Shown here piece by piece: positions 16,673 through 25,207 of a DNA stretch of 64,000 nt. Within the stretch, counting starts at the first letter, position 1. The number at the start of each line of letters is the position of its first letter. The DNA is from NZ13-RE01 sp049718665 (lineage in GTDB: Bacteria; Dictyoglomota; Dictyoglomia; Dictyoglomales; Dictyoglomaceae). The translations under genes and the position numbers were made by a program. The notes below the pieces were generated by a model. It saw nothing but the letters and a program-made list of their open reading frames with translations, was not told where the DNA came from and ran no database searches. The stretch is taken from the NCBI GenBank assembly GCA_049718665.1, contig JBNARO010000007.1:1-64000 (forward strand). The letters are read 5' to 3'.

Positions 16673-19600
16673 ATGAGAAGTAAAAAGCTAATCTTTATTA
16701 TAATATCCCTCTTTCTCCTTCTATCTTTTGGTTTCTCTCAAGAAAAACCTTTATACCTTGCTATTTTTTGGCATCAACATCAGCCTTTTTACTATGATTC
16801 TTCTAAAAATATGATGCTTCTTCCTTGGGTTAGGATGCATGCTATAAAAGATTATTATGATATGGCAAGTATCCTTGAAAATTATCCTAAGGTTAAGGCA
16901 AACTTTAATTTAGTTCCCTCTCTTCTTTACCAATTAGAGCTTTATTTGAAACATGGGGTGAAAGATAAATATCTAATATTAACAGAAAAACCTGCGGAAG
17001 AACTTACTGACAAAGATAAAGATTTTATTTTAAGAAGATTTTTTGATACTAATTGGGATAGAATAATAAAAAGATTTCCAAGATACTGGGAGCTATTAAA
17101 TAAAAGAGGACAGTCTGCTACTGATGACGTAATCTTAAAGGCTATAAAGAATTTTTCTATTCAAGATTTTAGAGATTTACAAGTTTGGTTTAATTTGGCA
17201 TGGTTTGATCCAGACTTTCAAGAGAAGGATCCAGACTTGGCAAGATTAATTGAAAAAGGAAGAAATTTTACAGAGGAAGATAAAAAGATAATAATAGAAA
17301 AACAATATGAGATAATGTCTAAAGTGGTAAGTATTCATAAAAAACTACAGAGAAAGAAACAAATAGAAATCACCACTACTCCTTTCTTCCATCCTATTCT
17401 TCCATTACTTGTGGATTCAAAGTCTGCACGTATTGCAATCTCTGATATTGTTCTTCCTAAGTCTCATATAACTTTTCCTGAAGATGCTCTTTCCCAGCTA
17501 AGGATGGCAGTAAATTACTATAGAAAGAACTTTGGGCAGGCTCCAAAAGGACTTTGGCCTTCTGAGGGTTCTGTAAGTCAAGATATTATTCCTTATGTAG
17601 CAGAGGTTGGAATAAAATGGATGGCAAGTGACGAAGATGTATTGGCAAAATCCTTAGGAGTTCCTATATCCAGAGATTCAAGAGGAAACGTATTAAATCC
17701 TGAAGTTCTATATCAACCTTACTGGGTAGAAAAGGATGGGAAGAAAATAGCAATGGTATTTAGAGATAAAAATTTATCGGATAAAGTAGGATTTGTATAT
17801 AGTGGAATGAAGGGAGAAAATGCGGTAAAGGACTTTATAGGATATTTGGAAAGAATATATGAAAAAGTAAAAGATAAAGATGACCCATATCTTGTAACAG
17901 TGATATTAGATGGAGAAAACTGCTGGGAATGGTATGAAAAAGATGGCAAAGAATTTCTCCATACTCTTTACAAACTTCTGAGTGAAAGTCCTTTTATAGA
18001 AACAGTTCGCTTAAGTGATTATTTAGAGAAAAATCCACCAAAAAGGACTATAGAAAAACTTCACGCTGGGTCGTGGGTAGATGGGACTTTCTCTACATGG
18101 ATTGGAGAAGAGGAGGAAAATAAAGCCTGGGGTTTATTATACTCAGCAAGAAGAGAATTAGTCTCTGCAACTATAAAGGCTCATCAGGCTATTGCTCCTA
18201 ACCTAAATCCTGAAAAATTAATGAATAATATTCACAAGGCATGGTTTGAATTATATGCAGCAGAAGGAAGTGATTGGTTCTGGTGGTATGGGGATGATCA
18301 AGATTCTGGAAATGATCTTGCTTTTGATCAACTCTTTAGACAGCATCTTTTGAATATATATAATCTAATAGGAAAAGAAGCACCCGCATCTCTGTCTTTG
18401 CCTATTGTAAAGATTGGAGAAGAAAAACCTATTCAATCTTTACAAGCAAAATTTACTCCTAAGATTGATGGGAAAATTGATCCTCAAGATGAATGGAAAA
18501 GTTCTGCAATTTACGAGGCTAAAAAAGGAGTAGGGCTTTTTGCTCAACCTGCTGAATATATCAAAAAATTATACATAGGATTAGATAATGATAATCTCTA
18601 TTTCTTAGTAGAGACTACAAAGGATTTCAAAGAACTTCTTGGAAAACCATATTATCTTGCTTTATACTTCTCTCATCCTACTTGGGATATGGTAAATGTA
18701 TATCCAAGAAATTCACAAGAACCTTTGGGATATCCTATTTCCTATGAAGTACTTCTTGATCTATCTAAGGTATCTAATTTTGGGGAAGTAAAAGCTAAAT
18801 TAAATCAAGCTCAAGGAAATAATCAATGGAAAGAGGTAGAAGAAGTTTTAGCAGGAATTTCTTCAAATTATATAGAAATAGGCATACCTTTTAAGAGCTT
18901 ACAAGTCAAAGGAAGGGAAAGAATTTCCATTAATGTAGTATTTGGAAAGGAAAAACCTGAAGATATAGTTCCATATTATATCCCTATATCTATAACCATA
19001 CCCGAAGCAAAGTTAGATGTAGTTTACTTTAGTATTGATGACCCTTCTGGAGACGATTATGGATGGGGAAAAGTAGTATATCCTACTGCAAATGTGTTTA
19101 AACCTGGAGTCTTTGATATAACCCACGTAGAAATGGGAAAAAGTAAAGATCAGATAGTATTTAGAATTAAAATTAGAGGGGAATTGGAAAATCCATGGAA
19201 TTCTCCAGTAGGTGTTTCTGTGCAAACCATAGATATATACATTAATGATGGGACAGGAAAGGTCCTTTATTACAAAGCACTACCAGGAAGAAATGCAGAT
19301 ATACCTGAGGGGTGGAATAAAGCTATTTGGGCAGAAGGCTGGTATCCAGCCTTTGTAGAACCTATCTTGGACGAAAAAGGTAAGGTTACATTAAAAGATA
19401 CAAAAGGAGTAGTCCAGGTTATGGCAGAACCTACAGAAAGAATGATAATTATATCTGTGCCACAAAAGATCTTAGGAACTCCCTCTCCTGATTGGAAAAT
19501 TTTGATAATTATGTGTGGACAAGAAGGATATCCAAGACCAGGAAATTGGAGAGTAAGGGAAGTAGAAGAGACCGCAAAACAATGGAGATTTGGTGGAGGA

Positions 19601-19759
19601 GACGACTTCTATGGAGATCCTAACATTATTGATATGATTGTGCCACCTGGAATAAAACAAGAAGATGTTCTATCTAATTGGGTAAGTAGTGAGGAAGAGG
19701 AAGAAAATGTATATGTGAAACTCCCCTTAATCCCCCTTAGGGACTTGCTTCATAAATAG
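16673..19759 (+). CDS. Secreted GH57 amylopullulanase-like alpha-glucanase
   Basis: A 1028-residue secreted enzyme: signal peptide (residues 1-22), GH57 catalytic barrel (about 25-580), linker/beta-domain (about 590-770) and a glucodextranase-C domain (about 775-1010). GH57 motifs: HQHQPF (34-39), FHPILPLL, GLWPSEG with the nucleophile Glu298, WMASDED with the acid/base Asp320, and a helical NDLAFDQLFRQHLLN segment. The length and C-terminal domain match GH57 type II pullulanase/amylopullulanases acting on starch or pullulan. Precise specificity cannot be read from sequence. Ends at a strong terminator. Confidence 0.88.
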   Translation: MRSKKLIFIIISLFLLLSFGFSQEKPLYLAIFWHQHQPFYYDSSKNMMLLPWVRMHAIKDYYDMASILENYPKVKANFNLVPSLLYQLELYLKHGVKDKYLILTEKPAEELTDKDKDFILRRFFDTNWDRIIKRFPRYWELLNKRGQSATDDVILKAIKNFSIQDFRDLQVWFNLAWFDPDFQEKDPDLARLIEKGRNFTEEDKKIIIEKQYEIMSKVVSIHKKLQRKKQIEITTTPFFHPILPLLVDSKSARIAISDIVLPKSHITFPEDALSQLRMAVNYYRKNFGQAPKGLWPSEGSVSQDIIPYVAEVGIKWMASDEDVLAKSLGVPISRDSRGNVLNPEVLYQPYWVEKDGKKIAMVFRDKNLSDKVGFVYSGMKGENAVKDFIGYLERIYEKVKDKDDPYLVTVILDGENCWEWYEKDGKEFLHTLYKLLSESPFIETVRLSDYLEKNPPKRTIEKLHAGSWVDGTFSTWIGEEEENKAWGLLYSARRELVSATIKAHQAIAPNLNPEKLMNNIHKAWFELYAAEGSDWFWWYGDDQDSGNDLAFDQLFRQHLLNIYNLIGKEAPASLSLPIVKIGEEKPIQSLQAKFTPKIDGKIDPQDEWKSSAIYEAKKGVGLFAQPAEYIKKLYIGLDNDNLYFLVETTKDFKELLGKPYYLALYFSHPTWDMVNVYPRNSQEPLGYPISYEVLLDLSKVSNFGEVKAKLNQAQGNNQWKEVEEVLAGISSNYIEIGIPFKSLQVKGRERISINVVFGKEKPEDIVPYYIPISITIPEAKLDVVYFSIDDPSGDDYGWGKVVYPTANVFKPGVFDITHVEMGKSKDQIVFRIKIRGELENPWNSPVGVSVQTIDIYINDGTGKVLYYKALPGRNADIPEGWNKAIWAEGWYPAFVEPILDEKGKVTLKDTKGVVQVMAEPTERMIIISVPQKILGTPSPDWKILIIMCGQEGYPRPGNWRVREVEETAKQWRFGGGDDFYGDPNIIDMIVPPGIKQEDVLSNWVSSEEEEENVYVKLPLIPLRDLLHK

Positions 19760-19786
19760 GAGAGAGGGGTAAAATCCCCTCTCTCC
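19759..19786. terminator. Bidirectional hairpin terminator
   Basis: GGAGAGAGGGG, loop TAAAAT, CCCCTCTCTCC: a perfect 11-bp stem between the GH57 gene and the convergent ABC permease gene. Confidence 0.8.
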
Positions 19787-19804
19787 TTCTATCTAATAGT
19801 TTTA

Positions 19805-20569
19805 TCACAATTCCTCCCTATTAAAATACCAAGCTCCAAAGTAGATTAATAAAATAGAAAGAATAATTGTAGAAATAATAGGCTTTATTGCTAAACCCCA
19901 GTCGATAGCTTGGAGAATAAACTTGTTTTCTAAGGAAGAAAGATACATAGGGTTATAAGGATTGAGTCTTGGAAAGATAGAAAGGAGATTGAGGATAACG
20001 AAAAAACCGAAAAAGATTCCCCCAGATTGTATTATATTTTTCCCAACTGAACTTGAAAAAGTAGTTAAAGAAAGAATAAAGATAATATAAATAGCATACA
20101 AAATAGTAGCGGAAAATGAAGGGATAATTTTTGTTGCAGGGAAAAGTAGAAAAGAATAGTAAAGACAGATAAAGTAAGATATAAAAAGCAAGACTGATGC
20201 TGTTAAAACCTGAAAAATAAATTTTGAAAGAACCCATTTTCTTCTGTCTATACCCTTTACTACAACCATTACTGCCGTTCCCTTGTTTTTCTCTTCAGAT
20301 ATACTTCCTATAAATACAATTACTAAAACTAAAAAAATTAATTGATTAAGATTCTTAAAAAATTGAATAAAAGAATCCTTCCACGTGGGTGGTGGAAGTT
20401 TTATTAATATTTCTGCACTTTGTTCCTTTACTAAGCTTTTTACAATTTCTGGAGTGAATTTTGCTATTAGTGGGCTTGATATGCTAAAAAATAAAAAGAC
20501 AAAAAGGAGAGCATAGAATTTTCCAGTCTTAATAAGTTCCTTCCACTCTTTTTTCATTAACTTTGTCAT
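19805..20569 (-). CDS. ABC-2 type permease (NatB-like) of the SdpI-linked operon
   Basis: A 254-residue membrane protein with about six hydrophobic helices; one extracytoplasmic segment (residues about 40-75) follows the first helix. EEKNKGTAVMVVVKGIDRRKWVLSKF between helices 2 and 3 is the usual cytoplasmic ABC-2 element. Four-bp overlap with the ATPase gene. It is the last gene of a five-gene operon that starts with an ArsR-type regulator and SdpI-like protein, pointing to peptide-toxin or envelope-stress export. Confidence 0.8.
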   Translation of the reverse strand: MTKLMKKEWKELIKTGKFYALLFVFLFFSISSPLIAKFTPEIVKSLVKEQSAEILIKLPPPTWKDSFIQFFKNLNQLIFLVLVIVFIGSISEEKNKGTAVMVVVKGIDRRKWVLSKFIFQVLTASVLLFISYFICLYYSFLLFPATKIIPSFSATILYAIYIIFILSLTTFSSSVGKNIIQSGGIFFGFFVILNLLSIFPRLNPYNPMYLSSLENKFILQAIDWGLAIKPIISTIILSILLIYFGAWYFNREEL

Positions 20570-21465
20570 GAAATCACCTCAATAAAAATATCCTCTAAAG
20601 ATGGCTCCAGAAATTCAAATTTACTTAATAGAAGATTTTCAGATAAAATAATCTCTGGAATTTTCCTTTGGGAAAGGAAAACATCCTTTACTTTCAAAAG
20701 AATTCCATTATTGTTTATAAAAGATAAAGATTCAATCCAGGAAATATCTTTTAATTTTTCTGCTAATCTTTTGGGATTATCTACTTCCAAAAGAAGCATT
20801 CTTCTACTATATTTTTTCTTTAGATTTTCAATTGTATCATTTAAAAGAAGTTTGCCATCCTTTAATATTCCTACTCTATCACATATTCTTTCCACATCAG
20901 ATAAAATATGAGTAGAGAAAAATATGGTCTTTTCTCCTCGAAAGGATGCTATTAAATCTAAGACTTCTTTTCTTCCTTGAGGATCTAAAGCGGAAGTGGG
21001 TTCATCTAATATAAGAAGAGGAGGATCTGAAAGAATAGCTTGAGCTAAACCTAATCTTTGTTTCATCCCTCGAGAATATGTTCCAATTCTTCCTTTCTCA
21101 TTTTTTAGATCCACAATTTCCAGAACCTCTTCAATTCTTTTTTTATAATTCTCCATACCTAAAATCTCTGCAAAAAACTCTAAGTATTCCTTAGCAGTAA
21201 AAAAGTTATAAAAGTTGGGAACATCAGGGAGAAAACCTATTTTCTTTAAATAGTTTTTACTCTTTGTTATATCTTCACCTAAAACTTTCGCATAGCCCTT
21301 TGTAGGTTTTGCAAGATTTAAAAGAAGTCTTATAGTTGTAGTTTTTCCTGCTCCATTAGGACCTAAGTATCCAAAGATTATTCCTTGAGGAACCTCAAGG
21401 TTAAGGTTATCTACAGCTTTTTTATCTTTAAAATATTTACAAAGCCCATAGGTTTCTATGATCAT
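20566..21465 (-). CDS. ABC transporter ATP-binding protein
   Basis: A 299-residue ATPase: Walker A GPNGAGKTT, signature YSRGMKQR, Walker B LLILDEPTSALD, switch FFSTHIL. The C-terminal ~90 residues are the extension seen in ABC-2 partners (NatA/BcrA-type). Overlaps its permease by 4 bp and the upstream small membrane gene by 4 bp, so the three are translationally coupled. Confidence 0.88.
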   Translation of the reverse strand: MIIETYGLCKYFKDKKAVDNLNLEVPQGIIFGYLGPNGAGKTTTIRLLLNLAKPTKGYAKVLGEDITKSKNYLKKIGFLPDVPNFYNFFTAKEYLEFFAEILGMENYKKRIEEVLEIVDLKNEKGRIGTYSRGMKQRLGLAQAILSDPPLLILDEPTSALDPQGRKEVLDLIASFRGEKTIFFSTHILSDVERICDRVGILKDGKLLLNDTIENLKKKYSRRMLLLEVDNPKRLAEKLKDISWIESLSFINNNGILLKVKDVFLSQRKIPEIILSENLLLSKFEFLEPSLEDIFIEVIS

Positions 21466-21671
21466 GTCTTCCTCCCAAAGATAAAGTAGACTATAGGTCC
21501 TAATATTCCAAAAACAAGAATTATTAATACCCAGATTATTTTATTTTCCCATCTTATCTCCTCTTTAGATCTTCTAAACAAATCAACTAAAGCGAAGATT
21601 TGAAAAATTAATTGGAGAATTAGCAGAGGTAAAATTAAAGGTAAATATTGAGAAATATTTTCCATAAACAT
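21462..21671 (-). CDS. PLDc_N-domain small membrane protein
   Basis: A 69-residue protein with two membrane helices (about 9-30 and 45-64) linked by a charged turn FRRSKEEIRWENKIIWV, ending FGILGPIVYFIFGRKT. This is the phospholipase-D N-terminal membrane module found as a stand-alone protein beside SdpI and bacteriocin-type ABC transporters. It has no catalytic HKD motif, so it is not a nuclease. Role in the operon unknown. Confidence 0.8.
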   Translation of the reverse strand: MFMENISQYLPLILPLLILQLIFQIFALVDLFRRSKEEIRWENKIIWVLIILVFGILGPIVYFIFGRKT

Positions 21672-21681
21672 AATAAGCCTC

Positions 21682-22359
21682 CTACTTGTTATTTGCTAAT
21701 TTTTTGTAGACTAAAAAGGAATAAAGAATACTCAAGATAACCGCTATTAATATTCCTCCTATTCCTAAAAGAAAATTTAAATATGGAGGAAGAAATCCAG
21801 AGATTAGCAGAAAGATTCCAGCAATAACAAAAGCAAAACCTGAAAATCTATGAGTTTTTCTCCATACTTCTTCATTTGATAAGGTCCAAGGAGTTCTTAT
21901 TCCTATAAACCAATTATATTTTATTTTCGGCATATAATTTCCAAGGATTATAAAGAGTATCCCTAAGACAGCGGGAATTATCTTAGGAACCAAGTTCTTT
22001 GGTCCTCCTAAGGCTATATATAGAATTGTAAAGTGAATTAGAGAAAATATTATCACAAAAGTGTGTCTTATGATTCTATATACTCCCTCAAATTTTAGGT
22101 AATTTTCTCTCTTTGGATCTATATAAGGAAGATATAAAAGACCCAAATATATAGCAAGAACTAAAAGAGGAATTCCAAAAGCCCCCCAAAATCTTGACTC
22201 ATACCTATCTACTTCTCCCTTTATATTCCAATGGGCAGGAACTTTTTCGGGAAGAAAAGGATATACAATAATCCCTGAGACAAACATAAGAAGAATTAAT
22301 AAAATAACGAGAAGATCTCTTTTAAAAGTTCCCCTATCAACTTTATATTTTTCTCTCAT
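21682..22359 (-). CDS. sdpI: SdpI-like immunity/signal protein (DUF1648)
   Basis: A 225-residue polytopic membrane protein. The N-terminal DUF1648 (YPFLPEKVPAHWNIKGEVDR) follows the first helix, and the C-terminal SdpI domain has NYMPKIKYNWFIGIRTPWTL and EVWRKTHRFSGFAF. In Bacillus, SdpI protects against the SdpC toxin and sequesters the ArsR-family repressor SdpR at the membrane; here an ArsR regulator is directly upstream with a 17-bp overlap, so the same autoregulatory loop is likely. No sdpC-like toxin gene is seen nearby. Confidence 0.85.
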   Translation of the reverse strand: MREKYKVDRGTFKRDLLVILLILLMFVSGIIVYPFLPEKVPAHWNIKGEVDRYESRFWGAFGIPLLVLAIYLGLLYLPYIDPKRENYLKFEGVYRIIRHTFVIIFSLIHFTILYIALGGPKNLVPKIIPAVLGILFIILGNYMPKIKYNWFIGIRTPWTLSNEEVWRKTHRFSGFAFVIAGIFLLISGFLPPYLNFLLGIGGILIAVILSILYSFLVYKKLANNK

Positions 22360-22630
22360 TATTCTCTCCTCCCTTTAAAGTATCTAAAAACCAAAGTAAT
22401 ACTTCTTGAAAAACAGTAGTATTCAAAGAATAAATAATATATTTTCCCTTCCTTTCATCAGTTATGAGACCTGCTTCTTTTAATATTTCTAAATGATGAG
22501 ATATGGTAGGCCAAGATTGAGAAAAAGAATTCGCAATTTCCCCTGCAGTCATGTTTCTTTCTGCAAGAAGTCTTAAAATTTTTCTTCTGGTCTCGTCGCT
22601 TAAAGCTTTAAAAAGTAAATCCAAAGACAT
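22343..22630 (-). CDS. sdpR: ArsR-family transcriptional repressor (SdpR-like)
   Basis: A 95-residue winged-helix protein: ALSDETRRKILRLLAERN, then helix-turn-helix MTAGEIANSFSQSWPTISHH and wing ITDERKGKYIIYSLN. It lacks the metal-binding Cys residues of ArsR/SmtB sensors, as SdpR does. It heads the operon, and a perfect palindrome sits at its own +1, so autorepression relieved by SdpI sequestration is the simplest model. Confidence 0.88.
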   Translation of the reverse strand: MSLDLLFKALSDETRRKILRLLAERNMTAGEIANSFSQSWPTISHHLEILKEAGLITDERKGKYIIYSLNTTVFQEVLLWFLDTLKGGENNERKI

Positions 22631-22640
22631 TCTCTTATTT

Positions 22641-22692
22641 CATTTAGATAATTATCTAAATGAATTCTAACAAAATTTTATGAAGAAGTCAA
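22641..22692 (-). promoter_or_regulatory. Promoter and perfect 22-bp operator of the SdpR operon
   Basis: On the minus strand TTGACT (22692-22687), 17-nt spacer, TAGAAT (22669-22664), then a perfect 22-bp palindrome at 22641-22662 with half-site CATTTAGATAA. The palindrome covers the transcription start and has the ATAATTAT core typical of ArsR-family operators. Confidence 0.8.
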
Positions 22693-22788
22693 GAATTTAT
22701 AGAAACTTCGCTCTCTAAAAACTCCATATCTATGATGCGGGGATACAGAGAGTCTGCATAAGCAGTTTCAAAACTTTTGACATTCCAT

Positions 22789-23226
22789 ATGGTCAACCAA
22801 TATAATAATAGTGGAATGAGTGGATTGGCTAAAGTTAAGTCTACACAGCACGCTAAATATCAAATTGCTTACCATTTCGTATGGATACCGAGGTATAGGA
22901 AGGCAATATTAACAGGCAAAGTTAAGAAATTTTTAGAAAGCCTTTTTAAGGAAATAACAGAAGAATATGGTTTTGAAATTCTTGCAATGGAAGTAATGCC
23001 AGACCATGTGCATCTTTTTGTTTCTGCATCTCCTAAATATGCTCCGTCAACAATAGCTAAAGTTTTTAAAGGGGTTAGTGCTAAAAAGCTATTTCAACGA
23101 TTTCCTGAGCTTCGTAAAGAATATTGGAAAAACCACCTATGGGCGCCTTCTTACTACATAGGCACAGCAGGACAAGTTTCTGCAGAAACGATTAGGAGGT
23201 ATATTGAAGAATGTCAGCATCTGTAA
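22789..23226 (+). CDS. tnpA: IS200/IS605 Y1 transposase TnpA
   Basis: A single-strand HUH transposase of about 145 residues. MEVMPDHVHLFVSASP carries the HxH metal motif and TAGQVSAETIRRYIEEC carries the catalytic Tyr on the C-terminal helix; PYRYRKAI-type WIPRYRKAIL is also typical. It appears full length and intact. The start is unsure: ATG at 22789 or ATG at 22816 (which gives MSGLAKVKST); neither has a good RBS. Confidence 0.88.
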   Translation: MVNQYNNSGMSGLAKVKSTQHAKYQIAYHFVWIPRYRKAILTGKVKKFLESLFKEITEEYGFEILAMEVMPDHVHLFVSASPKYAPSTIAKVFKGVSAKKLFQRFPELRKEYWKNHLWAPSYYIGTAGQVSAETIRRYIEECQHL

Positions 23227-24448
23227 GATGTTTTTCAATATCTTTGCGTGATATTCCTAAAGGATACAAAATCACTCTTGGATACTTTTACTTGCTTAAA
23301 ACCAAACAGGCTAAGGTTCATACCTACGATCTTTACAACAAACTGAGAAGCAGTTTGCACTTAAGAAATCTCCAGTCCCGCAGTGCTCAAATTGTTTTAG
23401 ATGAACTCGTCAGAGCCTATAAAAACGCTTTTAACGGAAATGCTAAATTCCCAAATTTTAGACCTAAAACTAAACCACACAGAACTTTAACCTACGATAA
23501 GACAGGCTTTAAAGTCATAGGAACTAAAATACGGCTATCCCTTTCCAAAGAACTTAGAAACTGGCTAAAAGAAAAGCATAATATAGAGCTTAAATATCTT
23601 TGGGTTGAAACGGGCATAGAGCTTGACGAAAGGCTCATTAAAAATGTTCAAATCGTTCCAAAAGCTAACGCTAAAGAATTTGAACTGCACATTATCTATG
23701 AAAAGTCCCAAAACAACACGATACCTGTCGTTAAAAGTGAAAAAGTAATGGTCTTGGACCCTAACTCTTCCAATTTCTTTGCAATTGTAATAGAGGGTGT
23801 TGAAAAGCCTTACCTGATTGACTCCAAAGAAGATTGGACGGAGTTAAGAAGAAAGAGTTTAAAACTCATATCTTAGAAGAAAGAATTTCAAGAACTTGTT
23901 TAAAAATTAAAAGACTGCTAAGACACTATGCTCATACGGTATCAAACGTGATACTTGAACTTGCAATAAAAAACGGAGTTAAGAAAATCTACATAGGAGA
24001 TGCTATCAAGAACAAAAACAAAGAAAGCAAGCTAAATAAAGAGTATTTAGAATACAAAGCTAAGGAGTGTGGGATAGAAGTAGAATACATTTCGGAGCTT
24101 TTTACTTCAGGCGTGGACAGTTCCGTAGATGGAACTGTTAGCAAAGAAAATTACATGCCTGAAGCAAGGATAAAAAGAGGGCTTTTCAAAAGCAAGCTAT
24201 TAGGCTTGCTAAATGCGGACGTCAACGCTTGCAGGAACTTTCTTAAGAGGCTTGGAAAGTTTGACCTAATAAGCGGTGTATCAAGGCCTGTAAGGTTGAG
24301 AGTTTTTCACAAGTTAAAAAGTAGCTCCGCTATTTCACTGTATGGTGGGATAGGTAGGGGTAGGGGCAGTGTGAACCTGCCCGTGGTGATAAGGGACGAC
24401 TACGATCGGCCAAACTCACCAGAAGTCCTGTATTTTAATGCAGGGTAG
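23211..24448 (+). pseudogene. tnpB: TnpB RNA-guided nuclease, split by a -1 frame break
   Basis: Together two frames encode a TnpB of about 410 residues. The first (to the stop at 23874-23876) has the N-terminal wedge region and RuvC-I Asp in VMVLDPNSSNFFAIV. The second (open from 23834) has LRRHYAHTVSNVILELA, KKIYIGDAIKNKNK and RuvC-III NADVNACRNF. The zinc-finger cysteines are missing (FTSGVDSSVDG). The frames join by a -1 step, and the in-phase heptamer T TTA AAA sits at 23858-23864, so either a 1-nt deletion or -1 recoding is possible. RuvC-II Glu is not clear. Confidence 0.75.
24364..24444 (+). other. Right-end hairpins of the IS element / possible guide-RNA scaffold
   Basis: GGGCAG-(7)-CTGCCC at 24364-24382 and CCTGTA-TTTTAA-TGCAGG at 24427-24444. 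In IS605-type elements the tnpB 3' end overlaps the right-end hairpin and the TnpB guide RNA, and these hairpins occupy that place. Transcription is not shown. Confidence 0.4.
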
Positions 24449-24493
24449 TTCACATTATAATAACTACAAGTTTTAAATTAAGGAGAGGAGAAT

Positions 24494-25207
24494 ATGAGGG
24501 TTAAAGTAACTGTCTGGAATGAATTTAGACATGAAAGAATGCATGAAGAGGTTAAAAAAATTTATCCTGAAGGAATTCATAAAGTAATTGCAGAATATCT
24601 TATAGAAAAAGGTTTAGAGGTAAGATCTGCAACCTTAGATGAACCAGAGCATGGTTTGAGAGATGAGGTTTTAAATTCCACTGATGTTCTTATATGGTGG
24701 GGACATCTGGCTCACCATGAAGTAAAAGATGAAATAGTAGATAAAGTTCAAACGAGAGTTCTTAATGGGATGGGACTTATTGTTCTTCACTCTGCTCACT
24801 TCTCAAAAATATTTAGGAGATTGATGGGAACAAGCTGTAATTTAAAATGGAGAGAAGAAGGAGAAAAAGAAAGGATATGGGTAGTAGAGCCAGGGCATCC
24901 TATTGCGGAAGGTCTTCCTGAATATTTTGAAATTCCTCACTCAGAGATGTATGGGGAAAGATTTGATATACCGAGACCTGACGAGTTGGTGTTTATAAGT
25001 TGGTTTAAAGGAGGAGAGGTTTTTAGAAGTGGATGTTGTTTTTACAGAGGAAAGGGAAGAATATTTTATTTTAGTCCCGGTCACGAAACTTATCCTATAT
25101 ACTATCAAGAAGAGGTAAGAAAAGTAATATATAATGCAGTAAAATGGGCATCTCCTATAAGAGGAGTAGAGATTACTTTTGGAAATGTAAAATCCTTAGA
25201 AAATTAA
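24494..25207 (+). CDS. ThuA-like (trehalose-utilization) domain protein
   Basis: A 237-residue class-I glutamine amidotransferase-like fold: VTVWNEFRHE, the central IWWGHLAHHEV, LIVLHSAHFS, and the C-terminal GKGRIFYFSPGHETYPIYY. These are ThuA landmarks; ThuA proteins are linked to uptake and oxidation of disaccharides, and the enzymatic step is not well fixed. GGAGAGGAG precedes the ATG. It lies immediately after the IS element, so its native promoter may have been separated from it. Convergent 4-bp overlap with the next gene. Confidence 0.85.
   Translation: MRVKVTVWNEFRHERMHEEVKKIYPEGIHKVIAEYLIEKGLEVRSATLDEPEHGLRDEVLNSTDVLIWWGHLAHHEVKDEIVDKVQTRVLNGMGLIVLHSAHFSKIFRRLMGTSCNLKWREEGEKERIWVVEPGHPIAEGLPEYFEIPHSEMYGERFDIPRPDELVFISWFKGGEVFRSGCCFYRGKGRIFYFSPGHETYPIYYQEEVRKVIYNAVKWASPIRGVEITFGNVKSLEN

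Larger units (their letters stand above)
22711..24455 (+). mobile_element. IS200/IS605-family insertion sequence (ends approximate)
   Basis: The element carries tnpA then tnpB in the usual order, overlapping by 16 bp, with hairpins beyond tnpB at the right end. Base composition is richer in GC than the neighbours and codon use differs, consistent with transfer. It lies between the SdpR promoter and the ThuA-like gene. IS200/IS605 elements have no terminal inverted repeats and make no target duplication, so exact ends (about 22711 and 24455) cannot be fixed by inspection. Confidence 0.75.
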
